Of a stretch of DNA of 64,000 nucleotides, positions 54,957 through 64,000 are shown piece by piece (position 1 is the stretch's first letter; each line of letters begins with the position of its first letter). The stretch comes from Cheiracanthium punctorium (lineage: Eukaryota > Arthropoda > Arachnida > Araneae > Cheiracanthiidae). The DNA is taken from the NCBI GenBank assembly GCA_038373885.1, contig JAWZYV010010352.1, forward strand, positions 62,001 to 126,000, read 5' to 3'. Made by a program: the position numbers and the translations under genes. The notes beneath the pieces are model-generated. The model did no database searches. It was not told the origin of the DNA and saw nothing but the letters and a program-made list of their open reading frames with translations.

Positions 54957-55898
54957 TCGACTATCCGGAAAGCACGGGAAGCGTCGAATGCCGGATAAGT
55001 GAAAATTCCAGATAGTTGAGCTTGTAAAAAAAAAGATAGAAACATTCGCCGGCAAAACCAGAGGGGGAGGAGAGAGGGGCATTATGCGTGTGCATACTGC
55101 TCAATTTTTATTTATGCAGTTTTGTAACAAGATTTTAATTGAATTTATCCTAATGCATGTTATATTGCAGAGTTTAAAGACGTTACAAGACTTATTATAA
55201 TATGTCTTTGCATCCTTGGGAAGATTAATAATAAATTAAAGTAAGAACACATGCCAATTTTCAATGCTTAAAAGCTTTACACTAAGAGAGTGATAAAATA
55301 ATAATAATAAATAGAGTGTTATTTCCTGCCCCCCCCCCCTCCTTCCTCTTCAGTTTCTGTTCAGAGATAACATAGTCAAATCATTGGAATGCTTAAGCCG
55401 GAAAGTAGGTCACGAATCACTACATTTAAATAATCTGCAATCAGCATTTCTGCTATGTGTTTATTTTACCGCGAAAGATGAAACATATCATAGTTCTGAG
55501 TTAATCATTAAAAAATATATAAAAGAACTTTTTGAAAATAATGTAAACATATTGCTATAGTAATGAACAGTATGATCACTGTTTTATCTCCTTGTTGTCC
55601 CTTCTGTGCTTGCAGACGCAACAGTGAAATGCTATTTTTTTGTATTTTGTAATCATTTAGGCTGTTTTTCTTTCGTATTTTTAAACACACCATTGTAATT
55701 TATAGAAATACTAGTATTCTCTGGTAATTGGAAATTTGCACCTGTTGCCACCGTACTGTTTGGACAGCTGGAGAGGAGAGGCCACCGTACTAATCAATCT
55801 TTTGAGAAGACACAAAAAAGAAATAGAGGGAAGCTGAAAATTTTCCGGTTACTTGAGCTTTCCAGTTACTTGGATGCCGGATAATCGAGCTTTTACTG
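54957..55898. mobile_element. Tigger-type MITE inside the mariner transposase
   Basis: Inverted ends CAGTAAAAGCTCGACTATCC and, inward from the right, CAGTAAAAGCTCGATTATCC, 19 of 20 matching. TA on both sides (54955-54956 and 55899-55900). No coding content. Removing it makes the transposase motifs adjacent (GYVKKQ, then RIWGSENAH). Confidence 0.93.
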
Positions 55899-55900
55899 TA

Positions 55901-56251
55901 CTGCTTTTTGACATACCCATCGAGGTGAAAATATGCTTCGTCTGAGAACAATATGTTGCCAACATTGAGTTCACCGTCATCAACAAGTAGCAGCATGGCG
56001 TTCGCTAAATTATAGTGTGCATTAATGGCATTTAGACTGAGGGGTTGGTGATTCTGGATTTTGTACGGGAGCATGTGAGGGCTGTGGTGCATGAGACGGT
56101 GAGTGCTCATTCTTCGGAGTCCAGTACAAGATGCAACACGGCATACAGAAGTTCGGGGCCACTGTTGGATAACCTGCTGTACGGCTTCCACATTCGACTC
56201 TGTAACTGAAATGCATGGCTGGGCGACATTTCCAATAAGGTCAGCATTCAT
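55901..56251 (-). pseudogene. mariner-type transposase 2, N-terminal part
   Basis: Frame with SVCRVASCTGLRRMSTHRLM (HTH region), then ILFSDEAYFHLDGYVKKQ, which holds the first catalytic Asp in the family context (F-S-D-E-A-x-F). Ends at the MITE junction. The original N-terminus was probably longer and is lost to the right. Confidence 0.82.
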
Positions 56252-56269
56252 GTTCCCGTTTGTTCAAAT

Positions 56270-56890
56270 TTCTGAGTTGAAATAAAGTTTAAAAACTCAT
56301 TCAGGTGTATTCATAATTCAAGTAGCAAAAGCAGACAATAAATAGCGCTTGGCACTAGAATCACATCTTCTCAAAATCGCAGATCAGCCATTTTATTTGT
56401 TGCCAAATTAAAAAGTTGCACGTTTTAGTCTCTGAAAATTTTCAAATCCTATTTTTCTTTTGAGTATAAAACATTTCATCCCTGCTCTGATTTCACATGC
56501 ACATGATATTTTAATAAAAAATAACCTTACAAATAATCTTAAAAAAAAAAAAAAAATCTTTATTCTTTTATTTTTACATCAAGAGTCTGAAACATTTAAT
56601 AAGCTTGCTAAATATAGCAACCTAGATATGCGTAATTCTCACTTTTTCCACTGCGGGGTTACAATTGCAAAATGGCGGGAGATAAAAAATTAGCTTTTTG
56701 AGACACATTTTTGAAAAATCGATATCTCCTAAAATAATTCGAATTTCGAAAAAATCGCTTCAAGGTATGTCGGGACCCGTCCTGGAGAATTTCCATACAA
56801 AATATGGTAGGTCTAGGATCACCCGTCTAGGAGCTACGCGAGACACAGACAAACTAACTAACATTTTACAGTTCATTTTATTTATATAGA
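56270..56890 (-). mobile_element. Helitron 5' fragment
   Basis: Homologous along its length to 20480-21070 of the other Helitron (shared TATCTCCTAAAATAATTCGA and GAGTATAAAACATTTCAT). On the minus strand it begins at TCTATATAAATAAAATG with A just outside (A|TC), a proper Helitron 5' terminus at 56890. No 3' hairpin and CTRR end is present on the left, so it is truncated. Confidence 0.75.
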
Positions 56891-57734
56891 TTTCTCTTTC
56901 ACTAAAAAAATACAAATTAATACTTTTTTACAATGAAACTAGAACACTGAAGCTGCTTAATAACAATGGAGGACAACTTATATTCATGGAGGGCTACTTT
57001 CAGAGATACATTTAACGGCATGAATTGTTTTATTAAAGTATTATTTATATATGATATTATGAATATAAAAGCCTTGATTATATAACTGTATTTAATGTTA
57101 TTATTTAATTTTTTGGAAAAGATACGATTGCAAAAATATGTTTTTTCAAAATAGATATATAATACTACTGACATTTTCTGAAGGAATGTTTACAGATGTT
57201 TTTTGAAGGAAATACATTACCTGATGTTTGCACATGCATAAGCTATTATCTAGTACTTACTAGCCAGTATTCTAGTATAAAAATATGGTGCTGACAGCCA
57301 TTGTGAAGGCTCTTTTTAGTGTGAGGGGGGGGAGATGTTGATAAATCACCATGTCAAATATTGGTTTTTATTTTACCAACTTCTTTATTTTTTTTATCAA
57401 CCATATAACCAAGTTTTTACTTTTGCTAACTGGATTTACGTAATTTTGCTAAGTGTACCAGAAATGGAAACTAAATTATAGTTTTTGTTAAAATCTTAAC
57501 TAATTTTGCCAAGTATAATAGAATTTTGCGAGTGTTAGGGAGGGGAGATTCCCCCCACCTTTAGCAAGGGTCCTCTGATTTCAAATTATTATTATAAAAG
57601 TATATCCTCTTATTCCATTTATTTTCTTTAAAGGTGATTGCTCTTCTTCAGCTGTTAGGAAATTTTTTTTTTTAAGCTGTATGAATATATAATAAATTTC
57701 ATGGTGTGCATTTTGAATGGTTGAAGTTGGTTTT
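56891..57734. other. gene-free AT-rich stretch
   Basis: No coding frame. Two G-rich strings (GGGGGGGGAGATG near 57326 and a matching AGGGGAGATT near 57541) may be ends of a small decayed MITE. Confidence 0.35.
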
Positions 57735-57822
57735 TCCTATTACTTCTGTTCAGAAACCACCTCTATAAAAGACCGATTTTCTATATTCCAGAAGGTGGTC
57801 ATTTTAGGGAGGTTTCACTCTA
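57735..57822. mobile_element. Tigger-type right-end remnant
   Basis: Reads, inward from the right, AGTGAAACCTCCCTAAAATG and ACCACCTTCTGGAATATAGA, the AT-poor start of a Tigger/pogo TIR region. No left end was found. Confidence 0.4.
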
Positions 57823-58154
57823 ATATATAAATTTTAATAATTTGTGCCCCTAAATATATTATTGGAATTAACTTAGACTTGAAGTACACAATAGCTTGTA
57901 AAAATAGTCACTTTAGGAAAAGTTTCATAGAAAAAAAGTTATTAAATTGTAATGGATTTTTTTTAAAAAGAGAGAGAGAGAAATTAGAAGTAATTGACTC
58001 TGATGGTTTTAGATGTGGGAAATGTTCATAAAAAGATATTTTGCAAGTTGCAAAAATAATAATTCAAAAACAAATTTATTAATAAATAAAGTATTAAAGA
58101 AATATCTATAAGATAAAAAGAACCTCGAACTTTGTTTACTCTTATACCATTCAT

Positions 58155-58508
58155 TTGGTTAGAGAAAAAAACCTCTATCTTAGTTCAACTTCTAACCATA
58201 ATTTTTACCAGAATTTCGGTGAAACGTTGAACTACATTTTTAACAGTGTAGAGGAAGATATTCTGTCTGATTTAACTGAAAATGAGAAATTAGAGGATGA
58301 GGTGATTAAAATGGAGGCTGGTGTAAAGGTCGAAATCCCTTCAGTGTCCTTCAGTGAAGTGACAGGGGCTTTAAAAACCATTCAGTGGTTTCTGTTTCAA
58401 CGAGAAAATGCCAACTGTGCTTTGAACAGTTTGGAAAAAGTTGATTCCTTTATAAACAAATGTAGAATGCAAAAAATTCAAACAAAAGTCAATAAAAGAC
58501 TTTTTTAA
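58155..58508 (+). pseudogene. Tigger transposase C-terminal region
   Basis: 117 residues. The first part is an acidic linker (DILSDLTENEKLEDEVIKME), the second a helical repeat (GALKTIQWFLFQRENANCAL) and a basic tail (KIQTKVNKRLF). Tigger transposases carry just such an acidic linker and helical pair after the DDE core. The usual terminal D-F-F is replaced by K-R-L-F, so the tail is probably mutated. It could be mistaken for a host gene; the nearby Tigger end at 58879 argues against that. Confidence 0.6.
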
Positions 58509-58879
58509 AGTCTACTTTAAAGAGGTAAATTTATTTTTACATTTTAGATCTCCTTAGTCATTTATTTTTTATATGAATATTACTGTACATATACTACTAT
58601 CGTCATGTGTTTATCTGTATTTGTGTGAGTACGGTCTTGTGTGTTTGTATGGGGATGTTAGACATGTACATTTTTTCAAAAAAATAATGATTAACTTATA
58701 ATTACCATAAAATATTTCTCTACAGATATCATTTAAATTCTTTAATATATATTTGTTCAAGCGATTCATTTTTAAAACCATCCTAAATGCCTTTTGATGT
58801 TTTATCAGTTAATATGAATTTCGGTTCATACGAACAGATTTTTTCTACCCTTCGACTTCATCTTAACGAGGCTCGACTG
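58509..58879 (+). mobile_element. Tigger 3' end
   Basis: Non-coding DNA ending GAGGCTCGACTG at 58879, followed by TA. Read inward this is CAGTCGAGCCTCG, a Tigger-like TIR. It belongs with the transposase tail just upstream. The left part of the element is missing. Confidence 0.55.
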
Positions 58880-59332
58880 TATATATTTTTTTTATAAGCC
58901 TTCCAAACCTTGAGGGAACTGTGATACACCCTATATTAGTACAATAGTTTTAATATTTCAGATATTGCAGTGAGTGGAGGAAGTGTATTTCATTATTTTC
59001 TATGAGCGGGGATATCAATATTTTAAATAGTTCAAAGCGAATTAGCTATAATTATGATTTTGCCTAATCTAAGGTACAGACACTTTTTAAAAGTGTATTT
59101 AAAAATATGCTGATTGTAATTTTTAGTTGTGAAAATTTATAAATTTGACTGTTTTACTTCAGACAGAGAGAAGTTTTGAAATACTGGAAGACATAATATT
59201 CTTGTGTGTTTTTTTAAGCTAGTCACATTTTTATTTTACAATGTCTACATTTTTAATACATGCAGGAATCCTTACATTAAAAACTGATTTGTAATGCTTT
59301 GCTTATATTAATCTAAATTACAAGAGTAGTGC

Positions 59333-59810
59333 AGGGGACGATTTGCCAAGTTGGGGGCCTTGGGCAATAATTAGAGCCTCTCCTCTTTCGGAAGCTTTTT
59401 TATACCGTACAAGGCAATTTTCATATAACACCAAACGTAGAAGTGTGTTATAACAACATAAAAATGATTATTTAATCACGAAGCAAATTGAGGTGAAATA
59501 GTTCAATCGATAATAATAATATCATGAGGGATAATAATATTTCAATTATATTATTTAATAATAAATCGTTTATTTCATTCCGCTTTTTCAAGTAACATGT
59601 ACCACAGTATTTTTGTATTTATCTTTCTAATGCTTGAGATTTTATTTATAGTGGGATAGATCTTCACTTCACTCCATTTAGGAAGGCATTTCCTTTAATC
59701 AGTTCTGATTGAAAATCAGCTCCATGGTTTCCTCATGATCAGCATACATCACTACATAGGCCATGCCTAAATGATGAGTTTACGCTGAATAATTGCTGCG
59801 ACTACCGTCT

Positions 59811-59847
<37 letters not shown>

Positions 59848-60055
59848 AAGAAAGGAAAAAAATGGTATGGATATAATGCTAGTGTTATGAAATAGTAACT
59901 ATTGATACTATTATTTTTCATAAAATTAGTTTCTCTGTCTCTTATCTTAAATTAAAATCATAAGTTACAAATTTTTAAACTTAAAGAAAAATTTGGGGGG
60001 GGGGGGCTTTTTGTTTGGAGCTTGCCCTAAATGACCTGCTGGAAATCAGGCCCTG
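59333..60055. mobile_element. hAT-like MITE in duplication copy 1
   Basis: Ends CAGGGGACGATTTGCC and, inward from the right, CAGGGCCTGATTTCC. Absent at the equivalent place in copy 2. Target duplications are blurred. It contains a run of about 30 A near 59814-59845. Confidence 0.6.
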
Positions 60056-60207
60056 AGTATGAGTTTTTCCACTTCCCTAGGACCATGAAAATAAATAAAT
60101 AAATAAAATAAAATAAAGATGAATTTGTCACTAAAATTTGGCACAAACCTTGCTATTCATACACATGGTGAATCTGAAAAATTGTACTAAACTTTACAGC
60201 GTGATCA

Positions 60208-60366
60208 GGCATTTATCCATAAAAACATTTTGGAGGGGGTCCAATCGGTAAAAAAGGCAGAATTTTTTACAAAAAGATTATATAATTATCAATTTATTAG
60301 CAAAAATCCAAATTTCTGAGGGGGGAGTCCGGATCCCCTGGACCCCCCTTAAATACATCCTTGGAC
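60208..60366. mobile_element. small insertion with G/C-rich ends in duplication copy 1
   Basis: About 160 bp bounded by CAGGCATTTATCC and GGATGTATTTAAGG-type (inverted) strings with G/C runs inside; missing from the second copy. Probably another MITE. Confidence 0.5.
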
Positions 60367-61628
60367 ATGATAGAATGTATCTAGATAAGCAAATCCTCAT
60401 AGAAAGTATAGTTGCAAAAGCTGTCTTCATGTACCAAATAAGTATCACTTTGAAAGGTTTGAAAAATCAGTGAATATTCCTACTCCTGTTTCTGAAAAAT
60501 GAGTTTTATTTTCGATATAAGCACTGACCTAAAATATTTAAAAAATATAATTTCATTTTGAAACATGAAAATTTCATAGAGCACTCATAATTTAGGAGGA
60601 GGCTGAAAAAGCGCATAGTATTAAAGATTTTTTTTTAAATAAGAACTCCCCCACACAGTATTTACTATACTGAAAGTTTTTTTAGTATAGGGAAATTTTT
60701 GGTTTTATTTTAGTACTAAAATGTTTGATAGTCTGATATGGTTTTCCCAATAAAAGTACTTTTAAGAGCATGTTTCCATCACCCCCCCCCTTCCACCACA
60801 TAGTATTTAAAATAATTTTATACAAGTATACATTTTTAGAAAAAACATTTTTAATACATGCAGGACAGGAGTCCTTATATTAAAAACTGATTTTTAATGC
60901 TTTGCTTATATTAATCTAAATTACGAGATTGTGTTCAAAATTGTATGTAAAATTCACCTTTTAAAGTTTTTAATACGAGATTGTGTTTTCCTGCACTTCT
61001 CTTGGATAATGGAAAAAGAATAAATAAAATAAAGATGAATTTGTCACTAAAAATTAGGCACAAACCTTGCTATTTGTACATTCAATGAATCTGAAAAATT
61101 CCACTAAACTTTACTGGGTGACAGAAAATATCTAGATAAGCAATTCCTATTGTAGAAAGCATAGGCACAAAAGCTGTCTTCATGTACCAAATAATAATCA
61201 CTTTCAAAGGTTTGAAAAATCAGTGAAATTTCTAACTCCTATTTCTGAAAAAAGGGTTTCATTATCGGCAAAAAGCTCGGAACTAAAATGGATATTCAGA
61301 AATTTTGAAACACGTAATTTTCGGAGAACACAGTCATAATTTACAAAGTGGCGGGAAAAAAGCACACAGTATTAAAGATGTTATTTTTTTATGGAGGAGA
61401 CCTCCCCCTGCCCAGCATTTTCTATACTGAAAGTTTTTGTACTATAAGGAATTTTGCTTTATTTTGGCCCTAAAATGTTTGATGGTCTGATATGGGTGCC
61501 TTGATAACAGTACTTTTAAGAGCATGTTTCCACACCCCACCCCTTTTTCCACCTCATAAAGTAATTTTACAAGTATATACTTTAAAAAAAAAAAACTGTG
61601 CTTAAATGCACATTTTGTCTTGGAGGCT

Positions 61629-61868
61629 TTAAAAATCTTGCAGAAATAACAATTTCATGTACATAAGCCAGTCAAGCTGTGTGTCTGTCATTTGTCTGTC
61701 ATTGTCGGCATAATATGTCATTTGCTTGGCTTTATTCAGGTCTTCATCAGATATCTTAGATTCAAAACAGGTTGAATTTGTGATACACTTTTCACTAAGT
61801 ATGGACTCTAATGTTGATACATTCATATTAGATCTCCTTTCCCAGACAGCACAGCAAATTTGCATCAA
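61629..61868 (-). CDS. unrecognised minus-strand ORF, possible terminal exon
   Basis: The downstream part of this frame, STLESILSEKCITNSTCFES, KISDEDLNKAKQMTYYADND and then DTQLDWLMYMKLLFLQDF followed by TAA, has protein-like composition. The upstream end (about 61840-61868) runs into a repetitive element starting CAGACAGCACAG, so it is truncated there. GGAAAG before GAGATC is a weak acceptor. No polyadenylation signal is close. It may be a host terminal exon, a transposon scrap or chance. Confidence 0.3.
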   Translation of the reverse strand: MMQICCAVWERRSNMNVSTLESILSEKCITNSTCFESKISDEDLNKAKQMTYYADNDRQMTDTQLDWLMYMKLLFLQDF

Positions 61869-62035
61869 ACTTGCAGTAAGCTTGATTTATCAAGTCAATA
61901 AACTTGCATTAAGCTTGATTATTTCAAGAGTGTAAGCTTAATGCAAGCTTCAATCAAGTGTTAGAGTTTACACTTGCCCAACTTGCATTAAGCTTGACAT
62001 AGCAAGCTTGATTCAAACTTACTACACTCTAAAAA
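61850..62035. repeat. cluster of CTTGCATTAAGCTTGA words in both orientations
   Basis: At least five near-copies: ACTTGCAGTAAGCTTGAT (about 61869), ACTTGCATTAAGCTTGAT (about 61901), an inverted GTAAGCTTAATGCAAGCTT (about 61933), ACTTGCATTAAGCTTGAC (about 61980) and GCAAGCTTGATTCAAACTT (about 62003). Related words recur near 63357-63385. Probably part of a repeat family; function unknown. Confidence 0.7.
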
Positions 62036-62039
62036 ATTT

Positions 62040-62222
62040 TCCTATGTACATGGGGTGCTGGTCGGAGAACTTGCCCCATATATTTTATTTTTCCACGCAT
62101 TTCCCCCTGTATGCTGAAACCTCAAGTTATTTTAACATGCTTCTGTCTAACGTCTGCGACTGAGATCGATCTTGGGACCTAAGGTGTGCGAAGCAAGCGT
62201 CCTAACCACCATGCAAATTTGA
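62040..62222 (-). mobile_element. tRNA-derived SINE, minus strand
   Basis: On the minus strand, TGGTGGTTAGGACGC (A-box region, 62197-62211) is followed at tRNA spacing by AGATCGATCTC (decayed B box, about 62162-62172). A CTTGCTTCGCACACC stretch sits where the anticodon arm would be. The tail to about 62040 is non-tRNA. Target duplications were not identified. Confidence 0.6.
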
Positions 62223-62229
62223 CTTGAGG

Positions 62230-63178
62230 CAGTGGCGGCTCCTCCATTTGAACACAAGAGCACGTGAATCCCCAAAGGAAAAACTAAAGAATAAAGGCAT
62301 TAACAAATTAAATTTAAAACAAATATTAAGCACACTTCTAGATTTATGTGAATTTAAAACATGAATTTTACTCTTTCCTCCCTCCCCCCACGATTATTAA
62401 ATATGCTTATTTTAGCTAACGCACTGTAGTGTAGGTTACTACAGCAGTCTTGAATCAATCGCATGTGCGAATGGAAAATTTTTCCCCTGAACTGCTCTTT
62501 GGTATGAGAAGCTGAGACAGCTGGGAAAGTGTACGGCACAGATGAAATCATTCCGTTTGCACAATTTCATTGTGCACACAACTCCAATTTTTGTGGTACA
62601 CCTTCCGGATTTTCAATTGGTTTCGGTTAGTTAATTATTTTTTTTTCATTTTCTTAATATTTTCTTTATTTCTATCATTTTTCTCTACATTATTTTTTTA
62701 CAAACTAGTGTAAAGTAAATTAGATGCGAGTGAAAGACATGTTTCGGAGCTAAAGCAATAGCATTTTTCAATAGTATCCTTTGAAAAAAAATGGAAATAA
62801 AATGAATCAAGACAGTACCTTTGCTAAAACTTATCTTGGTGACGAAATGTAAGATGAAAGGCCGTACCGAGGGGGGGGGGGGGGGAACAGGGGGTCTGAC
62901 TCACCCCCGAAATTTAAAATTTTGTTAACAAAACAATAATAATGAAACCTTTTTGTGAAAAATTTAGCCTTTTTCACCTCTTGTTCCCCCCCCCTACCCC
63001 CGAAATTTTTTCTGGATATGGCCCTGCAAAGATGATTTGTTTTCTTTCATTCGCATGCATTGTTTTCCATTAACTGCTGGAAACGCAATTCTATTTTATC
63101 TTGTAAGGTGCATCGTATCTTCCTATTTAATTCTCGAAAATTGTTTTGTGAACCTCCTCAACCCACGAGCCACCACTG
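62230..63178. mobile_element. hAT MITE, family A copy 2
   Basis: Ends CAGTGGCGGCTC and GAGCCACCACTG with the perfect 8-bp duplication ACTTGAGG (62222-62229 and 63179-63186). Homologous along its length to 46308-47091, apart from a G/C-run-bounded insertion at about 62855-63027. Confidence 0.92.
62855..63027. mobile_element. small MITE inside family A copy 2
   Basis: Starts AGGCCGTACCGAGGGGG and ends CTGGATATGGCCCTG, with long G and C runs inside. Copy 1 of the host MITE (about 46935) lacks it, which gives the empty site (AAGATCAAAGATGAG). Confidence 0.7.
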
Positions 63179-63186
63179 ACTTGAGG

Positions 63187-63523
63187 TGAAATGACTAAAG
63201 TTTGAAGTGACCTTTTTGGGCCCCTAAAACTTGGGGGCCTGTGCAGTAATCAGGGCCTGCTCTCAAGCCGCATAGCTATGAGGGAGCAAAAGAACTGTAA
63301 GCATCAATTTAGAGAGATTTTTGTATTTTATAACCCCATTATAGTCTTTCAAACAGGCAAGCTTATGCCAAGCTTGATCGCAATCTAATACATGTCAAAC
63401 TCTATCTCAACCAATTGATCAAACTGATAAAGGGCAAATTCTTGCTCAATTGCACTCCTTTTCGACATGGGTACAAAAAATAAATCACAAAAAACTCAAT
63501 AGACTCAAATTTTACAATGGAAC
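63187..63523. other. spacer with a MITE-end-like string
   Basis: GGGGGCCTGTGCAGTAATCAGGGCCTG at 63232-63258 looks like a hAT MITE right end without a visible partner. The rest holds no gene. Confidence 0.3.
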
Positions 63524-64000
63524 TGTTAGGAAAATTAACTGTAAACCTTACCTTAAAGGTTCCATGACATGTAGTTGTGGTTTTCTTTATTATAGCAGAA
63601 TGCTGCATAATTTAACTTTAATTATCTGCCATAAATCTAAATGCACTTATAGCTTTTATTTTTCTTAATTAAAGCTCGTACTTAATGCTGTTCTCATGTT
63701 AAAGCTTCAAACAAGTACCCAATTGCTTGCAAAACGTTTTGCATAATGTGTTTCTATGTTTGGCTGCTAGAGGAGCTGTACTCCCGGCAATTCGCCGCGG
63801 AGCTATTTTCTTTTTCCTTTCACTTCACAAGTCGCCAGTAATTCGCGACGCCGTTGCCTAGTCGGCAGTATTTAAGTCTGCCATTCACCGTGATCGAGGG
63901 AGATGAGATAAGATGGAAGGAGACTGGTAGCTGGCCGTGGGATTCTCGGAGTTAAGACAAAATGAGTTAGACTATTGCCCCAGCAAACAACCGACGATGC
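63524..64000 (+). repeat. third copia LTR, running off the window
   Basis: Begins TGTTAGGAAAATTAACTG and matches the coding-strand orientation of the 27365-34264 LTRs with moderate divergence: the blocks TAAACCTTACCTTAAAGGTT, TTTTGCATAATGTGTTTCTA and GCTGTACTCCCGG line up in order. 477 bases are inside the window. A TATTTAAG at about 63869 is where the TATA box would be. Whether a full element follows cannot be known. Confidence 0.88.

Larger units (their letters stand above)
54000..56269 (-). mobile_element. mariner-superfamily element 2, right end lost
   Basis: The left end CCGGGTGTCCCAAAAATGAC follows TA (53998-53999). A minus-strand transposase fills 54379-56251, interrupted by a Tigger MITE. 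The right end is replaced by a Helitron fragment at about 56270. Confidence 0.7.
59250..61600. repeat. local segmental duplication, two diverged copies
   Basis: A block starting near TTTTTAATACATGCAGGA (59260) is repeated from about 60845. The blocks at 60100-60840 and 61020-61590 share many strings in order, for example AAAGATGAATTTGTCACTAA, AAGCTGTCTTCATGTACCAA and TACTTTTAAGAGCATGTTTC. The first copy carries two small MITE-like insertions that the second lacks. No gene is apparent in either copy. Confidence 0.8.

Noticed and set aside
58155..58508. A host gene with an acidic N-terminal region
   Set aside because: Layout and nearby TIR fit a Tigger transposase tail better; kept as a pseudogene.

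Overview
This is AT-rich eukaryotic nuclear DNA, most likely from an arthropod; I infer a chelicerate such as a spider from the look of the transposon families and the long gene-poor stretches, but nothing here fixes the species. There are no bacterial operons and no complete host gene. Nearly all recognisable content is transposable elements (TEs), many nested inside one another, plus microsatellites. Two short pieces could be host coding sequence: a 134-bp minus-strand exon with good splice sites at 52757-52890 (unidentified protein) and a damaged THAP zinc-finger start at 7118-7255. A 240-bp minus-strand ORF at 61629-61868 is a weaker third candidate.

Layout. 1-8240: AT-rich DNA holding a tRNA-derived SINE with 15-bp target-site duplications (TSDs), a hAT-type MITE, a piggyBac-type MITE, a 15-bp tandem array, a 1.24-kb TTAA-flanked element with perfect 19-bp inverted ends, and a compound microsatellite. 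8241-15860: a long-arm foldback MITE, split by a 6.3-kb hAT transposon (9502-15794) that carries a broken TTF-finger transposase and its own nested MITE. 16540-21600: inverted pieces of a probable Penelope-like retroelement, interrupted by Tigger-type DNA and by a Helitron (19274-21406) whose empty site survives in the inverted copy. 21660-23787: a Tc1 remnant, then a hAT deletion derivative with a 149-bp MITE inside it.

23790-36033: a Tigger/pogo element on the minus strand. Its transposase frame is open from start to stop except for one insertion, a 6.9-kb Ty1/copia element (27365-34264) with 795-bp LTRs about 1% apart and a 5-bp TSD. 36056-47166: a mariner-superfamily element with long terminal inverted repeats (TIRs). 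It is split by a Ty3/gypsy element (36680-45267) whose pol order is protease-integrase-RT-RNase H. That element is itself split by a 2.7-kb DNA element (37507-40190), which contains a further MITE: four levels of nesting. A hAT MITE also sits in the right mariner TIR.

47278-64000: a Tigger MITE, a decayed second copia element (48606-52702), the candidate host exon, a hAT (Charlie/ZBED-like) relic, a second mariner-type transposase cut by a Tigger MITE, a Helitron fragment, a Tigger 3' relic, a duplicated block carrying MITEs, a second SINE, another copy of the 46308 hAT MITE family, and the start of a third copia LTR that runs off the window.

These genes do not form a pathway. The biology is a record of successive insertions that can be put in order. 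Order and boundaries rest on TSDs, TIRs and reading frames seen directly. Family names rest on protein motifs recognised by eye.
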